Of a stretch of DNA of 34,494 bases, positions 1 through 8,038 are shown in pieces (position 1 is the stretch's first letter; every line of letters starts with the position of its first letter). The stretch is from Deltaproteobacteria bacterium RIFOXYA12_FULL_58_15 (GTDB lineage Bacteria; Myxococcota; XYA12-FULL-58-9), in assembly GCA_001798605.1 (NCBI GenBank), contig MGST01000245.1, positions 1 through 34,494 on the forward strand, given 5' to 3'. The position numbers were made by a program, and so were the translations under genes. Under the pieces are notes generated by a model, which saw only the letters and a program-made list of their open reading frames with translations, made no database searches and was not told the origin of the DNA.

Positions 1-168
1 ATGGAACTCGCTTTGTTGCGCACCCAATGTCGAGGGCAGCCCGAGCTGATGGAGCGATTGCAGATTGCAGGTCGAAAAATCAACGCTATCGATGGCCGTC
101 GTGCTGCGAATCGTCTGCGCGCGGCGGGCAACGCCGGCCTTGCTCACCTAGGTCGAAACAGTTTGTAA
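1..168 (+). CDS. Possible 3' remnant of a coding frame running into a repeat
   Basis: An open frame runs from an ATG at base 1 to a TAA at 166-168 (55 residues). The first ~40 residues lie outside the repeat and have an Arg/Ala-rich but plausible protein composition. The last ~14 residues and the stop codon are supplied by repeat copy 1 (125-294). Because the window begins at base 1, the true start may lie upstream. I recognise no domain. It may be a gene whose 3' end was replaced by the repeat, or simply non-coding DNA. Confidence 0.2.
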   Translation: MELALLRTQCRGQPELMERLQIAGRKINAIDGRRAANRLRAAGNAGLAHLGRNSL

Positions 169-294
169 CCTCACGCCAGTTCGCTTGCGCTGCTCCGGTC
201 GATCCCATTTGGGTTTTCGCTGCACGGTGGGCACCAACGGTGCCCACCTTAGCATCTCGGTCCCAAATGGGATCGACCTGCGCATGCCGCGAAC
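125..294. repeat. Direct repeat copy 1 (~170 bp) with nested palindromes
   Basis: This block is nearly identical to 458-626. The differences I see are one extra C near 138, a three-base change just before the outer arm (197), and one change after the outer right arm. Inside it, a 17-bp arm at 197-213 pairs perfectly with 262-278, and a 10-bp arm at 226-235 pairs perfectly with 239-248 around a 3-nt loop. The two palindromes are nested, so the single strand could fold into a long cruciform or hairpin. The layout resembles REP/MITE-like intergenic elements. No transposase is nearby. Confidence 0.85.
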
Positions 295-457
295 TGGCTT
301 CGGTGTCTCCCAGATTCTGGACGCCAGGACGTCACTCGACGAGCACAGATCGAGCGATGCGTTGCCGACACGGTCGTATCGGCAACCGCATCAGCTCAGA
401 GAAACCCGATGAGCTGGCGTCTTTGCTTTTTGCCTGACAGATCCGCCGGGACGGCGA

Positions 458-626
458 CGGGCAACGCCGGCTTGCTCACCTAGGTCGAAACAGTTTGTAA
501 CCTCACGCCAGTTCGCTTGCGCTGCTAGGGTCGATCCCATTTGGGTTTTCGCTGCACGGTGGGCACCAACGGTGCCCACCTTAGCATCTCGGTCCCAAAT
601 GGGATCGACTTGCGCATGCCGCGAAC
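458..626. repeat. Direct repeat copy 2 (~169 bp) with nested palindromes
   Basis: Second copy of the element at 125-294 in the same orientation, separated from it by ~163 bp of unrelated sequence. Its outer arms are 529-545 and 594-610 (the last base pair is mismatched here) and its inner perfect arms are 558-567 and 571-580. It ends about 25 bp from the stop codon of the vapC-like gene, so it could also act as a bidirectional transcription end for that minus-strand operon. A minus-strand open frame crosses it, but I regard that as fortuitous. Confidence 0.85.
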
Positions 627-650
627 CGTCTGCGGTTTGTCACCGTTCGA

Positions 651-1040
651 TCAAAACATGCTTTCGACGTCGGTCTGGGAAAAATCCCTGCCCTTGTATA
701 ACAAGGGCAGCCCCCGTTCTTTGGCCAACGCGTAGGAGAAGCAGTCTCCGAAATTCAGTTGTGCCGGGTGGCGCCCCTTGCCAAATCGGTGAAAGGCTGC
801 CCGTGCAATTCGCAATTGGTTGGCATTGAAGGGAACTATTTCGATCTCCTGTTCAGAGATGAGAAGATCGAGCTTCTGCCCGCCGAGATCTCCGTATCGA
901 GATTCCAGTACCAGACTGCACTCCAACACGGTTGCGGTTGACATGCACGCTTGCGGTGCGTCGGCCACGGCAATCTCAAACAGCTCTGCGTCGGCCTCGT
1001 TGTTGAGGAGCGCAACAATCGCTGACGTATCGATGACCAT
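651..1040 (-). CDS. vapC: VapC-family PIN-domain toxin (ribonuclease)
   Basis: This 129-residue protein has the layout of a VapC toxin, a PIN-domain endoribonuclease that cleaves RNA when its antitoxin is lost. The N-terminal MVIDTSAIVALL carries the first metal-binding Asp (D4). Acidic residues follow at the usual places: Glu near residue 40 (ATVLECSLVLE) and the NFGDCFSYALA segment near residue 97-107, whose Asp completes the active site. The C-terminus GRDFSQTDVESMF is typical of the family. Its start codon shares one base with the stop of the upstream antitoxin gene (TGATG), so the two are translationally coupled. All expected catalytic residues are present, so the toxin is probably active. 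Confidence 0.93.
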   Translation of the reverse strand: MVIDTSAIVALLNNEADAELFEIAVADAPQACMSTATVLECSLVLESRYGDLGGQKLDLLISEQEIEIVPFNANQLRIARAAFHRFGKGRHPAQLNFGDCFSYALAKERGLPLLYKGRDFSQTDVESMF

Positions 1041-1294
1041 CAGCTGGGCAACCCCAATTCGTCGTATCCAATGACCTCCTCGGCACCCCGATGGTCGAGG
1101 ATTGGCAAATTCTTCATGCTTTGTCGCAGTGCCCGCAGCTTTTCTCTTCGACAGGAGCTCATCTTGCGATGTCGATAGCGCGCCACCCGTTCCCGAAGAG
1201 CGACCACGATGGCCTCTGTCAAGGTTTCGCCGGTATGCTGCGATAGCTCCCGCGCCAGCCGGTCCGCCTCAGGGGATTTGATGCTCAATGCCAT
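1040..1294 (-). CDS. vapB: VapB-family antitoxin
   Basis: This 84-residue protein begins MALSIKSPEADRLARELSQ and continues with TGETLTEAIVVALRERV, the hallmark N-terminal half of the Rv0623/PSK-type VapB antitoxins. That half is the ribbon-helix-helix-like DNA-binding and dimerisation region. The C-terminal part (about 50-84) would wrap the VapC toxin. Antitoxins of this class bind their own promoter together with VapC, so autoregulation is expected. The ATG at 1294 is fixed by similarity to the family N-terminus and falls almost exactly where the promoter at 1301-1329 would start transcription. The gene overlaps vapC by one base. Confidence 0.93.
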   Translation of the reverse strand: MALSIKSPEADRLARELSQHTGETLTEAIVVALRERVARYRHRKMSSCRREKLRALRQSMKNLPILDHRGAEEVIGYDELGLPS

Positions 1295-1300
1295 ACATAC

Positions 1301-1329
1301 AGCATAATAGAAATATATACTAATGTAAA
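1301..1329 (-). promoter_or_regulatory. Sigma-70-type promoter of vapBC, probably leaderless
   Basis: Reading the minus strand, TTTACA (1329-1324) and TATGCT (1306-1301) are separated by exactly 17 bp and match -35 and -10 consensus hexamers well. The spacing places the transcription start near 1294, which is the A of the vapB ATG. No ribosome-binding site can fit. The AT-rich block 1295-1330 contrasts with its surroundings and is the likely autoregulatory operator. Confidence 0.6.
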
Positions 1330-1468
1330 TACCACGGCAAATCGATTTCCTCAGCCTTCGCCTCCATGCCTACAGGTTTCGCGCATGTCTCGGCACGTCT
1401 CGGGTATCACTGGTTTCTGCCGGCTGCCATGTGCTGTAGGATACGCCAACCAACGCAGGGGGTAGTGG

Positions 1469-2263
1469 ATGATGGTGATCCGTCCAGTCGCGGCAGTGTT
1501 TGCAATGATCTGTGTCATGGCTGCCGCGCCGAGCTCGGCCGAGTCGCAACCGATGACAAGCGACGCCGCCACCGAAGCTGGCCCTGCTGCTGGATCTGAG
1601 GTGAAGGGTGAGGACGCCGACCTGATGGAACGCATCAATTATGTTCAAAGAGTGCTCAACGAAGGAGAGACCTATGCCAATGGTTGGTATTGGGGCTGGA
1701 TCGGACTCTACTCCGCGTTTGTGGTTGGTTCCGGTGTGCTCGCTGGTGCCGGCTGGGACGACGATGCGGATCGGGTGAATAACATAGTTTCCGCTGCCAA
1801 ATCGATGTTGGCGTTGACGACTCAGTTCATCTTTCCATTGGTTTCTGCGACTGCACCCAATGAGCTCGAGGCCGTGCCCGCCGATACCGACGAACAACGT
1901 CAATTCAAGCTCACCGAGGCACAGCGGTTGCTTGGAGACAGCCGGCAGGACGTCATCAAAAAGCGGGCATTACTCAATCACATCATTGGTTTTGCCAGCA
2001 ATGCCATCGGCAGTGTGGTTATCTATTTCTACCTCGACAGTCGCGACGAAGGCTCCAGCGCTTACAAAGACCGATTGAAAACGTCTTTGGTCAGTTTCGC
2101 TGTAGGTTTTGCCATCATTGAAGCCAAGATTTGGACCACGCCAACACGGATCCATGACGACTACGCAAAGTATGAAGTTGACTACGGCAACGTCGAGGTG
2201 AGTGGTGTCGAATGGTACCTATTGCCTGGGCCTGCTGGCGTCGTTGCCGGTTGCACGTTCTAA
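1469..2263 (+). CDS. Unknown exported/membrane protein, four hydrophobic segments
   Basis: This 264-residue protein matches no family I recognise. It starts with a convincing signal peptide (about residues 1-24, ending in SSAES) and follows a purine-rich ribosome-binding site at 1457-1464. Hydrophobic stretches near residues 71-92, 108-130, 168-188 and 205-222 suggest membrane insertion, with an acidic hydrophilic loop (about 130-160) between the second and third. Two adjacent ATGs (1469, 1472) are possible starts. It converges with the cyclase gene, with only 32 bp between their stops. A small integral inner-membrane protein is the best structural description; function is open. Confidence 0.8.
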   Translation: MMVIRPVAAVFAMICVMAAAPSSAESQPMTSDAATEAGPAAGSEVKGEDADLMERINYVQRVLNEGETYANGWYWGWIGLYSAFVVGSGVLAGAGWDDDADRVNNIVSAAKSMLALTTQFIFPLVSATAPNELEAVPADTDEQRQFKLTEAQRLLGDSRQDVIKKRALLNHIIGFASNAIGSVVIYFYLDSRDEGSSAYKDRLKTSLVSFAVGFAIIEAKIWTTPTRIHDDYAKYEVDYGNVEVSGVEWYLLPGPAGVVAGCTF

Positions 2264-2295
2264 GGAATCACGACCCACGGTGCTCGGTGACGTGA

Positions 2296-3939
2296 CTATG
2301 CTGGGGCGGCAGTGGGGTCCGTCTCTGCCGGCGTCGGCTCGTCGGCAGGCGCATCGCGAAGGAACTCGCCTGTGACGGTATCCACACGGGCAAAAAAATC
2401 CTCGATAGGCGTCTCGGCGATGATCTTGAGCAAGAGGATCTCAGCTTCGTTGCACCAGGGCCGGTGTTCACCCACGGGCAAGTCGCGAGGAATGACCATC
2501 TGTGACAGGAACACAAAGTTGAACATCTGCTTCAAATAAATGCGCAGCTTGTGGGATTCCTCTGGGGACAGTCCGACGATGCGATGCGGGACTACCCTTT
2601 CTTTTGCCGAGAAGCCCTTGGGCTGCACTGGGGGGAGTGGCTCTGATTGAATGAGGTCACTGGTTCCGAGTCGAGTGAAATTGTCGATGATCACTTCGCC
2701 GTGCTTGGTCAAACCTTCGAGCCGTGAAGCGAGGTTCACCACCCGGCCGCAGACCGTGTAGTCCATGCGCCTGCGTGAGCCGATGTTGCCCACGATGGCC
2801 CGTCCGGTGGCCATTGCGAAACCGAACTCGCAAGCCTCGACGGCCAGGCGCTCGCCATTCGCGGTCCTGATCATGAGGAAGCGATTGAGCACCCGTGAGG
2901 CGGCCTTCATATAGGTCAGCGCCAACACGGCGCGGCGCTTGTTGCCCTCTTCCCCCTCGTTGTCGGCCCGTTCGAAGACAGCCATGATCGCGTCGCCCAT
3001 GGTTTTGTCGACGACGCCGCCCCAGTGGGCGATGCATTCGATGAACAAGTGGAAATAGGTGTTGACGATGTGAACGACTTCATCGGCGGTGCGGCGATTG
3101 GACATGGCCGTGTAGCCACGCATATCTCCGAAGATCACGGCTAAGTCTCGCTCGCGACCACCAGGTTTGGTGAGCGACTCATCCTGCACCAACCGTTCGA
3201 TGACCATCTTGTCGACGTAGTGGAAGAACAGCTCCGAACGTTTCAACATGCGATTGAGGGCTGCGGACAACTCTCCGATCTCGTCGTTGCGCTCGACTGG
3301 CACCCGTTGCGTGAAGTCACCCTTGGCGATCTGCGACAAGGCAACTCGCATGAGCTTGAGGGGGCGCACCTCCCGTCGCACCAAGAGCAGGGCAAATATG
3401 CACATCACCGCCGCAATTCCCCCCGCGAAGATCATGGCGCGGGTTGTCGCGCGCCGCAGAGCGAGCTCGAGAGGAGTGCGGGACATCGTTACGACAAATG
3501 TTCCCAGGACATCGGGTCCGTAGCGCACCTGCGAGTGGAAGACGTAGGCATGCTTGTCGGCGGTCATGTAGATGGGGTCCGCGTCCGGTCCGAGAATATC
3601 CGTGGAAAGATAAGTCTTGGTGTCGAGTTCGGACTGAACCAGGGAGGCAATGATCACGCCCTCGTTGTTGGCCAATTGGGCGTTGAGGACGTCGGTGTTC
3701 TTGGCGACGGCCAGCAGGTTGAACTGCAGCTTTGCACGCACGCGCTCGGGGTCGGAGGGGTAGGTGAGCATGAATGGGGCATTGGTGCTGGCAAAGCTTT
3801 CCACAGTTGCCGCGCCGTTCTTCTTGATTTCGCGAATGATCGACGAACGCAAGACGGTGAGTACCGATGCGAAGACCCCCGCTGCTGTGAGCATTGTTGT
3901 CAACAGCAAGAAGGCGGGGTATTTGCGCGCCATCTTCAT
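2296..3939 (-). CDS. Membrane class III adenylate/guanylate cyclase with HAMP domain
   Basis: This ~547-residue sensor enzyme would make cyclic AMP (or cGMP) from the nucleoside triphosphate. Numbering from the ATG at 3939, a first transmembrane helix (about 8-28) is followed by a ~135-residue periplasmic sensor, a second helix (about 168-188), a HAMP relay (about 187-240) and the class III cyclase domain (about 260-430). Key residues are visible: metal-binding D272 (FGDMRGYT) and D316 (DKTMGDAIM), purine-specifying K312 with D393/T395 (MDYT), and N402 and R406 (VVNLASRLE). The Lys plus Asp/Thr set favours ATP. A further ~115 residues follow, ending in a Pro/Ala/Thr-rich tail. A TTG at 3948 is an alternative start; neither has a clear ribosome-binding site. 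Confidence 0.92.
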   Translation of the reverse strand: MKMARKYPAFLLLTTMLTAAGVFASVLTVLRSSIIREIKKNGAATVESFASTNAPFMLTYPSDPERVRAKLQFNLLAVAKNTDVLNAQLANNEGVIIASLVQSELDTKTYLSTDILGPDADPIYMTADKHAYVFHSQVRYGPDVLGTFVVTMSRTPLELALRRATTRAMIFAGGIAAVMCIFALLLVRREVRPLKLMRVALSQIAKGDFTQRVPVERNDEIGELSAALNRMLKRSELFFHYVDKMVIERLVQDESLTKPGGRERDLAVIFGDMRGYTAMSNRRTADEVVHIVNTYFHLFIECIAHWGGVVDKTMGDAIMAVFERADNEGEEGNKRRAVLALTYMKAASRVLNRFLMIRTANGERLAVEACEFGFAMATGRAIVGNIGSRRRMDYTVCGRVVNLASRLEGLTKHGEVIIDNFTRLGTSDLIQSEPLPPVQPKGFSAKERVVPHRIVGLSPEESHKLRIYLKQMFNFVFLSQMVIPRDLPVGEHRPWCNEAEILLLKIIAETPIEDFFARVDTVTGEFLRDAPADEPTPAETDPTAAPA

Positions 3940-4155
3940 GGGCCGCAATCATAACAAACAACCTGCGGAATCCCTCGGAGGTTTTTTGCTGATTTCAACC
4001 AGAATCTGGGTTGTCACGTATGTCCCGGGGACTCTGTTCTGCCGGTGGCTCTGTCTGGGTGGTCTGGAGGTGGGCGAAATCGGCGGCGCGGATTCTTGAA
4101 CACGGAGGTCGCATCCCTGATACTTCCACGGAGCGTGACTGCAGTTGGGTTCTGC

Positions 4156-4188
4156 TGGCCAAACGGACCCCTGTCTCGTCGTTGGCCA
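4156..4188 (+). promoter_or_regulatory. Inverted repeat in the leader of the 4206 gene
   Basis: TGGCCAA at 4156-4162 pairs perfectly with TTGGCCA at 4182-4188 across a 19-nt loop. The second arm ends three bases before the ribosome-binding site (4192-4200). It could be an operator or an RNA hairpin; seven base pairs alone can arise by chance. Confidence 0.25.
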
Positions 4189-4205
4189 ATTGAAGAGGAG
4201 TGAGC

Positions 4206-4796
4206 ATGAAGTGGGTGCACGGTGTTCTCCTTGCTGTCGTCGGGTTGGGCATTGCTGCTCGTGCCGATGCCACCACCATCATTGCACTGCCGGAGGCCGA
4301 GCTGGTTCGGGAGTCGGACGCCATCGTTGTGGGGACGGTGATTCAAACCAATACCGTCATTCATGAAAACGGGGTCATTGCTACCCAAGCTCACGTTCAA
4401 GTGCATCAGGCCTTGCGCGGGCCAAAAGCCAACCAAGTAGTGATCGTCGAGGTACCCGGTGGCCACCTGCCAAACGGTCTGGCGGCGCACACCGCAGGCT
4501 CACCGGAGATGGTCGGCGGTGACATGATCTTTGGTTTCCTCGAGCGTGCTGGGACAGTCTTTCGCCCCATCGGGCTTTCTTTCGGTCTGTTAAGGGTACG
4601 CCAAGCCAAGGATGGGATTTTTCGAGTGTTCCGCGAAGCGCAGGGCTTGGCGATGGTTGACCCGACCGGCACCCTCGTTCGCCACCAAACCGTTGAGCTC
4701 CGGGACGTTCCTCTGACAACGTTCATTGCTCGCATCAGGCAACACATGGACGGCATTGGTGTGAGCCTGCCGGACCCAGGGACGGTGAAGCCATGA
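4206..4796 (+). CDS. Small secreted protein paired with the downstream metalloprotease
   Basis: This 196-residue protein has a signal peptide (about 1-21, MKWVHGVLL... ending ARADA) and a mature part that looks all-beta, starting IIALPEAELVRESDAIVVGTV. I recognise this opening as common to small secreted proteins found beside MYXO-CTERM proteases, but no biochemical role is known to me. The ATG at 4206 is preferred over the GTG at 4200 because GAAGAGGAG (4192-4200) then lies five bases upstream. Its stop overlaps the protease start by four bases (ATGA at 4793), so the two are co-translated. It may help folding, inhibit or accompany the protease; that is inference from coupling only. Confidence 0.85.
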   Translation: MKWVHGVLLAVVGLGIAARADATTIIALPEAELVRESDAIVVGTVIQTNTVIHENGVIATQAHVQVHQALRGPKANQVVIVEVPGGHLPNGLAAHTAGSPEMVGGDMIFGFLERAGTVFRPIGLSFGLLRVRQAKDGIFRVFREAQGLAMVDPTGTLVRHQTVELRDVPLTTFIARIRQHMDGIGVSLPDPGTVKP

Positions 4797-6931
4797 GAGT
4801 TAGGCTCATACTATTGATGAGCTGCCTGTCGGGGTCGGTGCAGGCTGCCATTGACAACTCCGTCCTCGATTGCGGCGCGAGCGGGGTCACCTATTTTCCC
4901 CGCGGCGATCACTGGCCAGCCCAATGGGACGCGGTGGGCATTCTTCCTGTTCTTTTCCGCCAGCAACGGGATGGCGCGCCGTCAATCTCTAACAATGCCG
5001 ATCTCGATGCGGTGTCGACCGCCTTTATCACATGGATGAACCATCGCTGTGCGGGCAATCTCAGTCCCGACATCCTCGTCGAGGACTCATACAACGACTA
5101 TGAGAATCGGGATCGGGGTGACGTCTGGTCATGCGCGACGGGAGGTGCTTGCAACGAAGAGTGTACTGGCGGCTGCAAATTGGACGACGCTCAAAGCATC
5201 ATCTACTTTGTCACGCAGAATTGGGAAGGAATCGCGGACTCCAAGACCGTGGCCCTGACCACAACCCTGTCGATTCCAGACACCGGCTTCACCGTCGACG
5301 CCGACATGGAATTCAATGCCGAGAACTTTGGATGGCGCGTCGGTGCCAGCGGCTGCACAGCGGGGGCTGCCAACTGTTTCGACATCGAGAGTGTGGCTCT
5401 GCACGAGGCCGGTCACTTCATTGGTTTCAACCATGTGATGTGTACCGATGCGGTGATGTTTCCCGAGGGGTCGGGAACCAACGTGCGCACCGCGCTAAGT
5501 GAGCACGAGCGCGCCGGACTGTGCGCTGTCTATCCGCCTAGAGACGCATCCTTGACCGATCCCAATGATCGCGACACCGGTGAGCAGTGTGCCGCCACCA
5601 GTCAGTGCCCCGCGGGGCACACCTGTATCAAGCCGACCGGTTACTCGGCGGACTCGATGTGGGGTTGGTGCGCGGCCACCTGTTCGACCACATCCCAGTG
5701 TCCCACCGCGTTTATTTGCGCAACCAGCAGCGCTGGCGAGCGATTTTGCAGGCCGGGTCCACACATGACGGGGGGCGGTGACGACAATGGCGATGGCGTC
5801 AGTGACGTGGTTGATCCGAGCACCGGTGAATCTCGTGATTTGTGTGCGCCCTGTTCAGAGGGCTCGCAATGTGCGAGCGGCATTTGTGTGCGAGACGACA
5901 GCGGCGATGGCCTGTGCTCGCGGACCTGTTTTACGGAGCTTCTGTCCAACGGTGAAGTGGGAGCGAGTGCCCCGTGCCCGTCGGGAATGGACTGTGTTGT
6001 GGCCGATGATGGTTGGAGCGTTTGTTGGCCACCGGATCCGGCGCTGTGTGGCTCGTCGGAGTATCGCGGCATGCTCAATGAGCCCTGTTATAATGAGAAT
6101 ACCTCCACCCAGCCCGACGACGACTGGTTTCGCTCGTGCGGCCCCGGCCTCATCTGTTTTGTGTTTAAGGCGCGTTGCGAGGGGCAAGCGGGCAACTGCG
6201 TGCAGTACTGCAATCAGACCGATTCCCCCTGCCGAGACGACAACATGACATGCTGCAATCGTGTCGACGACTACGGCGCTTGTGTGGGCGTCGATTCGCA
6301 GGCGGTGCACGGCGGTTGTTTTGACATTCGCCGAATTGGAGAATCCTGCGTGCAGCCTGAACAATCGGTGTGCGAGGATGGTGCCGGTTGCTTCTTCTTT
6401 GAGGCGTCGTCCTTGGCGAAGTGCTACGAGATGTGCGGCAGCTGTTCCGCCGGTGATACCTGCGTGAATTTTAGTGATAACTGTTCCAATACTTTCAGCG
6501 TCTGCTGCGGGAGCGATGATTGGGAGAGCGCCCAGGCGTGTTTGCCATCCGAAGATCCTACCATGTACGACGTCGGAGTTGCCTGCCGTGTCAACGACGA
6601 TTGTGATTCCGGGAAATGCCTGGAGATTGACGATGACGCAGCCTGTTCCCGGTGGTGCGATCCTGTCACGGCGGTCGGCTGCCCCGGTAACATCGACGTC
6701 AACGGTGACGGCGCAACCGACGGTGGATTCGCCTGCCGCACCATCGACGGCGAAGGTTGGTGTTGGCCACGGCGCGGTCCCGTGGATCCACCTGGCCTAG
6801 AGGAAGTGGAGTCCAGCGGTTGTTGCTCCGCGGTAGCTGCCAAACCTGGGGATTGGTTCTTGAATGCTCTCCTGTTCCTGCCAGCCCTGATAAGGCGCAG
6901 GCACCGCCGACGGTGTGCGAACAGTCGGTGA
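4793..6931 (+). CDS. Secreted metzincin-type zinc protease, Cys-rich, MYXO-CTERM tail
   Basis: This 712-residue protein has a signal peptide (1-18) and then a matrixin-like catalytic domain (about 20-250). The zinc site HEAGHFIGFNH is at 204-214, with the Met-turn M222 (DAVMFP) shortly after, so histidines 204, 208 and 214 and catalytic E205 are all present. From about 255 to 670 it is a string of cysteine-rich modules of the SQC-PAGHTC / SGICVRDDSGDGLC kind, plus Asp-rich stretches (GGGDDNGDGVSDV near 325) that could bind calcium. The C-terminus (SSGCC near 675, a hydrophobic helix, then RRRHRRR) is a MYXO-CTERM sorting tail, implying cleavage by myxosortase and cell-surface attachment. It ends 12 bp from the convergent stop of the 6944 gene. 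Confidence 0.92.
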   Translation: MRVRLILLMSCLSGSVQAAIDNSVLDCGASGVTYFPRGDHWPAQWDAVGILPVLFRQQRDGAPSISNNADLDAVSTAFITWMNHRCAGNLSPDILVEDSYNDYENRDRGDVWSCATGGACNEECTGGCKLDDAQSIIYFVTQNWEGIADSKTVALTTTLSIPDTGFTVDADMEFNAENFGWRVGASGCTAGAANCFDIESVALHEAGHFIGFNHVMCTDAVMFPEGSGTNVRTALSEHERAGLCAVYPPRDASLTDPNDRDTGEQCAATSQCPAGHTCIKPTGYSADSMWGWCAATCSTTSQCPTAFICATSSAGERFCRPGPHMTGGGDDNGDGVSDVVDPSTGESRDLCAPCSEGSQCASGICVRDDSGDGLCSRTCFTELLSNGEVGASAPCPSGMDCVVADDGWSVCWPPDPALCGSSEYRGMLNEPCYNENTSTQPDDDWFRSCGPGLICFVFKARCEGQAGNCVQYCNQTDSPCRDDNMTCCNRVDDYGACVGVDSQAVHGGCFDIRRIGESCVQPEQSVCEDGAGCFFFEASSLAKCYEMCGSCSAGDTCVNFSDNCSNTFSVCCGSDDWESAQACLPSEDPTMYDVGVACRVNDDCDSGKCLEIDDDAACSRWCDPVTAVGCPGNIDVNGDGATDGGFACRTIDGEGWCWPRRGPVDPPGLEEVESSGCCSAVAAKPGDWFLNALLFLPALIRRRHRRRCANSR

Positions 6932-6943
6932 TGAACAGCCTTT

Positions 6944-7384
6944 TTAGGTGTGCTTGGCAATCAAACGGGCGAGGCCGGGTACGGCTGCTGCGGTGTGCTT
7001 GATGCCGGTAGGGCGTAGCTTTTCGTAGGCCTTCTTTAGAGTATTATGGCTGCTGCGTGCCGCCCGTGAGTCGGTGACGCCGAGAAGGGCGTTGGCGATC
7101 TCGTTGTCTCTCCTTTTGAAGTACGGCTCGATGGCCGCACCGCCTTGGCTCAGGAATTCTGCGTAGAACGGCTCGAGCTTGTCGACGAAATCGTCGAGCA
7201 TGTGTTCCACGGCGTCGGGGATGATTCCCGGTTTGATCTTCTTGACGATGGCGTAGCCACCTTTGACGGCGAGGCCTGTGAGTCCACTCTTGGCGGAGAC
7301 TTCGTCGTCGATCAAACGCACGCAATCTGAAACAACCAGTGGTCGTCGACCTTCTGCGAGAATGATGTCTTTTAGCGTTGCCAT
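6944..7384 (-). CDS. DUF6918-like conserved protein
   Basis: This 146-residue cytoplasmic protein begins MATLKDIILAEGRRPLVVSD. It carries features I recall from a family shared by actinobacteria and myxobacteria (DUF6918): DCVRLIDDEVSAKSGLTGLA, KPGIIPDAVEHMLDDFVDKL, and a C-terminal TLKKAYEKLRP followed by AAVPGLARLI. Function is unknown; there is no signal peptide or membrane segment. The frame stays open upstream to 7837, but that extension overlaps the FHA gene and looks like shadow sequence, so the ATG at 7384 is chosen. It is divergent from the FHA gene across ~111 bp. Confidence 0.85.
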   Translation of the reverse strand: MATLKDIILAEGRRPLVVSDCVRLIDDEVSAKSGLTGLAVKGGYAIVKKIKPGIIPDAVEHMLDDFVDKLEPFYAEFLSQGGAAIEPYFKRRDNEIANALLGVTDSRAARSSHNTLKKAYEKLRPTGIKHTAAAVPGLARLIAKHT

Positions 7385-7495
7385 CGTGTGCTCATACCGC
7401 AATTCGGTGTTTCTCTCCAGCGGTCGATCTGTCTGATTTTGACGGCAACATTGCCCGCGTTGCCTGAGGAGGTGAAACGGGCTATTGAGATCGGG

Positions 7496-8038
7496 ATGCT
7501 CACTTTTGCGCAATTGGTGGACAATCCCGCAAGTATCAAGGCCCTCGGTGCCAATACCTTTCTCGTCGGCGCTTCTGATCTCAAAGAAGTGTTGGTGCGT
7601 TCCCCAAGCGCCAGAGGACGCGATGGCACCATGATATTCCAACACGAGACGATTCGCATGATGAGGGCGGAGCGGGCTGAGCAACTCGACAAGCTTCGTC
7701 AACAGATCGCCGATGAGTCGGTGGTGCTGCCCATCATTCAACGCGAGGAGAGCATGTGGGAGTACGTGACTGTCGGTCGAGCCTCCACCGCCGACATCGT
7801 CATCGACGACCCAGCCATCTCCAACGTTCACGCCCATTTCGAGATCGATTTATCTGACAATTCGGTATCGGTTCAGGACGTCGGCAGCTCCAACGGCACC
7901 CATATCAATCGCAACCGGCTGCAGCCGCACACTCCAGCTTTGCTGCACTCAGGCGATTGCGTTCGTTTTGGTCAGTCGATCTTTTATTTTGTCCAGAGCA
8001 GCACATTGAAGGAGCTGGTAGGTGGCGGCGGCCGTTGA
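7496..8038 (+). CDS. FHA-domain protein
   Basis: This 180-residue protein has a C-terminal forkhead-associated domain (about 85-165), a module that binds phosphothreonine peptides. The conserved elements are visible: TVGRAS (GR), SNVHAHFEI (S and H), QDVGSSNGTHIN, then LHSGDCVRFG. The N-terminal ~80 residues (MLTFAQLVDNPASIKALG...) are helical, include a charged RAERAEQLDKLRQQ segment, and are specific to this subgroup. The frame is open back to a GTG at 7388, but that start would leave no leader next to the divergent gene. The ATG at 7496 is preferred. A strong GAGGAGGTGA at 7466-7475 lies ~20 bases upstream, too far to be ideal, so the start is not certain. Confidence 0.87.
   Translation: MLTFAQLVDNPASIKALGANTFLVGASDLKEVLVRSPSARGRDGTMIFQHETIRMMRAERAEQLDKLRQQIADESVVLPIIQREESMWEYVTVGRASTADIVIDDPAISNVHAHFEIDLSDNSVSVQDVGSSNGTHINRNRLQPHTPALLHSGDCVRFGQSIFYFVQSSTLKELVGGGGR

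Noticed and set aside
391..579. 62-residue minus-strand ORF across repeat copy 2
   Set aside because: Most of it is repeat sequence, including both palindrome arms; an ORF through such an element is probably fortuitous.
2264..2295. Bidirectional terminator between convergent genes at 2263 and 2296
   Set aside because: Only weak complementarity (CACG/CGTG) and no T-tract; not enough to call.
7385..7837. N-terminal extension of the DUF6918-like gene
   Set aside because: The extra ~150 residues are antisense to the FHA domain and precede the family-typical MATL start.
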